9,067 nt of DNA, taken from NCBI GenBank assembly GCA_016933985.1, contig JAFGTU010000547.1:1-9067 (forward strand). The letters run 5' to 3'. The translations under genes and the position numbers were made by a program. Origin of the DNA: Sedimentisphaerales bacterium. Its GTDB lineage: Bacteria; Planctomycetota; Phycisphaerae; Sedimentisphaerales; Anaerobacaceae. The notes under the pieces were generated by a model. The model worked only from the letters and a program-made list of their open reading frames with translations. It did not search any database and was not told the origin of the DNA. Numbering within the stretch: the stretch's first letter is position 1; each line of letters opens with the position of its first letter. Below are positions 6,348-9,067 of the stretch, piece after piece.

Positions 6348-7931
6348 TTACTCGGCGAGCTCTTTCAGTCCCTTAACATTCAGTCCCGATCCCGATACGA
6401 CGCCGGCCCAGCGGTCCCTGTTTCCCTGCCAATTGACTGTCAGGCCCTCGATGGTCAGATCAACGTAATCGCCGGCATGGAAAAGGTACGGCTTGCCTTC
6501 TTTGGGCTTACCCACATTGACCTCAACATTGCTGATCTTTATCCCTGCTAAAGGCGATTCGGCCAGCCCCGCAAATTCCGAGCGATAAATGAAATTGGCG
6601 GTGACGTTTTCGATAAGGCAATCGCTGATGGGCGTGACCGCCTCTCGCTTATCCTTGATAAGATGAAATACCTTGCCGCTGTTTTTTTCCGCCGCCCAGT
6701 CTATCATAAACAGCCTTATGTCGCACCATACGGCCTTTTCAATAGGCCCGCCGTCACGGGCATACATCACAATCCCGCGCTCCCCGTCATAGACGTCGCA
6801 GTTCTCGAAAGTAATATACCTCATCGGCCCCCGCGTCTCGGTTCCGATCTTCAGCGAAGACTTCGTGCTGCTTACAATCGCATTGCGAATCACGATCCGC
6901 TCGGTCGTTCGGCCGTCGGGCTCGTCCGGATAGCGGTTCTTCACCGCCACGGCATCGTCGATTGACACGATGAATACGCCGTCCAGAAGGACATCCCGCG
7001 AAGAATCCGGGTCGAAACCGTCCTTGCCGCTGAAGACCTTGACGTTCCTGGCGGTGAATTTGTCCGATCTGCGAATATGTACGGCCCAGGAATGTGAGTT
7101 CTGGAATAGCACGTCCTCGAACAGGATTTTCTGCGAGCTGGTGATATTGACGTTGTGGCTGTTGTTGCCGTAAGCGACCCTGCCGTTGGCGTCAATGGTT
7201 CCCTGCCCCAATATCTTGACGTTTTTGGCATTTTCGATTGCGATGAACTCTTTGCCGAGCTTCGAGTCATCATCGACGGCCTTGAGCATCGCCCCGCCCG
7301 CCATATAGACAGTCGTATCCGAACCGATCTGCAGCGTGCTCGACAGGTATATGCCCGGTGGAAAATACACGGTTCCGCCCTTATCCAGAATCGACTGAAT
7401 GGCTGACGTCTGGTCCTTCTCAGAATCCGACTTGACCCCCGATACGGTGACATCTGTGACGCCGGGACTATCCGCCTTGATTCTCGTCCTACCCAACTTC
7501 TCTAGGTCGTCGATCCAGAACAGCACCGTATATGTGCCCATTGGCTTGGCTAGGCCGGGCAACTGAAGGTAGTAGTGCCCCGGCCCCGGCAGCTTGAAGG
7601 ACAGATTCGAGCCATCTTTTGCGAAGTCCAGGTCCCGCCCCAAGGCCCTAAGATGTGCTGCCTGAATATCCGCACCGCGAAAATCAAGCTCAATCCGCAC
7701 GGGCCCATCGGCGGCGAACCGGGCCCGGCTCGTATCCATGAAATGCCGCATACCGACCACTGCGTTTTTGTAATACTCGAGCCGGGTCGGATTGCCTTGA
7801 ATCTTCGCCGTTATCCGCTGCTCGAATACGGCGTCCGGAGAGGCGGGACAGAATTCCACCTGTGTATCACGCCCAAATGCGCCCAAAACCGGCAGCACAA
7901 CCAAGAAGCCAATTCCAACCGGATGCCGCAC
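6348..7931 (-). CDS. Secreted GH28-like beta-helix glycoside hydrolase with N-terminal beta-rich domain
   Basis: A 527-residue protein with a signal peptide (GIGFLVVLPVLGAFG). Residues about 25-150 form a beta-rich domain of the kind found ahead of some pectinase-fold enzymes (FDAxF-like strands, HYYLQLPGLAKPMGTYTVLFW). From about residue 160 a right-handed beta-helix begins (TSAIQSILDKGGTVYFPPGIY, then VKILGQGTIDANGR), as in the GH28/pectate lyase-like superfamily. Candidate catalytic residues are D304 in GKDGFDPDSS, matching the NxD aspartate, and D325-D326 in SIDDAVAVK, matching the DD pair. The usual GHG and RIK motifs are not recognisable. The nearby SLKIGTETRG takes the place of the IGSE segment. 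It probably acts on a uronic-acid polysaccharide outside the cytoplasm, but the exact linkage is unknown; a GH49-like activity cannot be excluded. The GTG at 7931 was chosen over the TTG at 7937, which abuts the Shine-Dalgarno sequence. Confidence 0.8.
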   Translation of the reverse strand: MRHPVGIGFLVVLPVLGAFGRDTQVEFCPASPDAVFEQRITAKIQGNPTRLEYYKNAVVGMRHFMDTSRARFAADGPVRIELDFRGADIQAAHLRALGRDLDFAKDGSNLSFKLPGPGHYYLQLPGLAKPMGTYTVLFWIDDLEKLGRTRIKADSPGVTDVTVSGVKSDSEKDQTSAIQSILDKGGTVYFPPGIYLSSTLQIGSDTTVYMAGGAMLKAVDDDSKLGKEFIAIENAKNVKILGQGTIDANGRVAYGNNSHNVNITSSQKILFEDVLFQNSHSWAVHIRRSDKFTARNVKVFSGKDGFDPDSSRDVLLDGVFIVSIDDAVAVKNRYPDEPDGRTTERIVIRNAIVSSTKSSLKIGTETRGPMRYITFENCDVYDGERGIVMYARDGGPIEKAVWCDIRLFMIDWAAEKNSGKVFHLIKDKREAVTPISDCLIENVTANFIYRSEFAGLAESPLAGIKISNVEVNVGKPKEGKPYLFHAGDYVDLTIEGLTVNWQGNRDRWAGVVSGSGLNVKGLKELAE

Positions 7932-7937
7932 AGCCAA

Positions 7938-7943
7938 CCTCCT
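7938..7943 (-). promoter_or_regulatory. Ribosome binding site that decides a GTG start
   Basis: Minus-strand AGGAGG is followed after exactly 6 bases by GTG 7931. The in-frame TTG at 7937 touches the motif directly and is too close to serve. The GTG also gives a normal signal peptide. Confidence 0.75.
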
Positions 7944-7989
7944 ATCATTTGATGTGGTTCAACATTCACAAATCCGGCCGTCGAAGCAG

Positions 7990-9067
7990 CTAATGTCCAT
8001 CATCCGAGACTTCGCCGACGCGAATTGTCAGCGTATGCGAGCCTTTCAACTCCCCGTCGTCGGCCGTCAGCCTCAAGATATATGTCCCCAACTCGGAAAA
8101 CTTGGTCCTTGTCCGTATCGCCTGTGGATTGTCGAATTTGACGGCGGCGCTGTCGCCGTCTTCCACGGACCACTGATACTTCAACTTTGCCTTTGGTCCG
8201 TCGTCCTCAACGGAGCCCTGCAAAACAGCGGTTCTATCGCCGTTGGGATCGACCACCTGATCGGGCCCGGCATAGACATCGGGCGGCAAATTCGCTGCAT
8301 TAGAGTCCTGGGTCTGGCCGGCCAAGACTACGTTCTGCATCACGATATTGCGCGCGAATGTAATCTCTTCGATCTTCTTCGCCTTCTCAACAGTCACATC
8401 CTTGAGCACGATATCCTCGATAACCATATCCTCCTGCCCGGCAATTCGAAGAGCGATATCACATGAACCGGAGGCGGTGATATTCTCCCAGCGGACATCG
8501 TGGAAGTAAGGAGGAAAATCTTTCAGTTCGTCCGGCCCCATGCCGCCATAGTTCGTGCTGATAGCCAGCATCTCCTCCCGGCTGTCCAGGAACTTCATAT
8601 TGCGATACCTGATATGCGCGACCTGGCCGCCTCGGCTGCGGTTGCCTTTGATATTGAACGCCCGCTTGATCTGGCTCTTCGCCTCGCAATTCTCGGCGAA
8701 GATGTTGAAGACGCCGCCGCCCATCTCGCTTCCGATAGCAATGGCCGTATAAGCATTGAATACGCAATCGTGGATATATACGTTCTTCGTCGGACGGGCG
8801 AGCTTGCGGCCTTCCGGCCCGCGACCCGATTTCAACGCTATGCAGTCGTCGGCGTTATCGAATACGACATCGTGAATATGCACGTCCTCGCACGAATCGA
8901 CGTCGATGCCGTCGTTGTTGGCGTTCTTGGCGGTGAAGGCGATATTGCGAACGGTAACATTCTTCGAGAAGGCGGGGTGGACGCACCAGAACGGCGAATC
9001 GAGGATCTTGACGCCTTCGACGAGGACATTTTCGCAGCCGTAGAACTGGACCATGCTGGGGCGAAGG
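7990..9067 (-). CDS. Glycoside hydrolase family 28 protein with C-terminal PKD domain, partial (5' end outside the window)
   Basis: The reading frame is open through the right edge. Upstream of the ATG at 9054 it reads LRPS, giving RPSMVQFYGCENVLVEGV, a core GH28 rung, so the ATG is internal and the true start is missing. Counting from that Met, GH28 marks are NNDGID (D48) and NADDCIALKSG (D69, D70), the three catalytic aspartates of the family. They are followed by IAIGSEMGGG at about 106 and NIKGNRSRGG at about 134. The usual GHG histidine appears replaced (AYTAIAIGSE) and the Arg of RIK is Asn, while the Lys is kept. Residues about 255-348 form a PKD domain (PPDVYAGPDQVV, YQWSVEDGD, GTYILRLTADDGE), a beta-sandwich often found on secreted glycan-active enzymes. 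It is probably a secreted pectin-type hydrolase, but not necessarily a plain polygalacturonase. It is the first visible gene of the operon. Confidence 0.9.
   Translation of the reverse strand, partial: LRPSMVQFYGCENVLVEGVKILDSPFWCVHPAFSKNVTVRNIAFTAKNANNDGIDVDSCEDVHIHDVVFDNADDCIALKSGRGPEGRKLARPTKNVYIHDCVFNAYTAIAIGSEMGGGVFNIFAENCEAKSQIKRAFNIKGNRSRGGQVAHIRYRNMKFLDSREEMLAISTNYGGMGPDELKDFPPYFHDVRWENITASGSCDIALRIAGQEDMVIEDIVLKDVTVEKAKKIEEITFARNIVMQNVVLAGQTQDSNAANLPPDVYAGPDQVVDPNGDRTAVLQGSVEDDGPKAKLKYQWSVEDGDSAAVKFDNPQAIRTRTKFSELGTYILRLTADDGELKGSHTLTIRVGEVSDDGH

Overview
The window is a 9 kb, moderately GC-rich stretch of bacterial DNA in which every supported gene lies on the minus strand, so it reads from right to left. 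The mix of secreted beta-helix carbohydrate-active enzymes, a secreted isochorismatase-like/ThuA-like fusion, and an ECF sigma factor with a zinc-finger anti-sigma partner suggests a polysaccharide-degrading member of the PVC group. Planctomycetota is the best guess. This rests on gene style only, since there is no rRNA or other marker to prove it.

Right part (9067 to 1165): five genes follow one another with gaps of 58, 26, 39 and 135 bp and look like one transcription unit. In order of transcription they are: the 3' part of a family 28 glycoside hydrolase with a C-terminal PKD domain; a second GH28-like beta-helix protein with an N-terminal extra domain; a TIM-barrel protein that keeps the three carboxylates of GH67 alpha-glucuronidases but lacks the GH67 N-terminal domain; a cysteine-rich parallel beta-helix protein with an FN3-like N-terminal domain; and a fusion of an isochorismatase-like cysteine hydrolase with a ThuA-like domain. 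The four genes with a visible start all encode apparent signal peptides, and each has a Shine-Dalgarno sequence. The fifth is cut at its 5' end. The simplest reading is an extracytoplasmic locus for a uronic-acid-containing plant or algal polysaccharide, such as pectin or a glucuronosyl-decorated glycan.

Middle part (872 to 1164): 293 bp without a gene. It holds, in transcription order, a degenerate 7-bp-period repeat just after the operon's last stop codon, a G-run cluster followed by a T6 tract (possible G-quadruplex), and two short inverted repeats ahead of the sigma-factor gene.

Left part (871 to 1): an ECF-type sigma factor with an unusual cysteine-bearing linker. Its stop codon overlaps (ATGA) the start of a zinc-finger anti-sigma factor gene that runs off the window. 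The pair may or may not control the enzyme operon.

No RNA gene, insertion sequence, CRISPR array or transporter gene was seen. The long plus-strand open frames are antisense shadows of the minus-strand genes.
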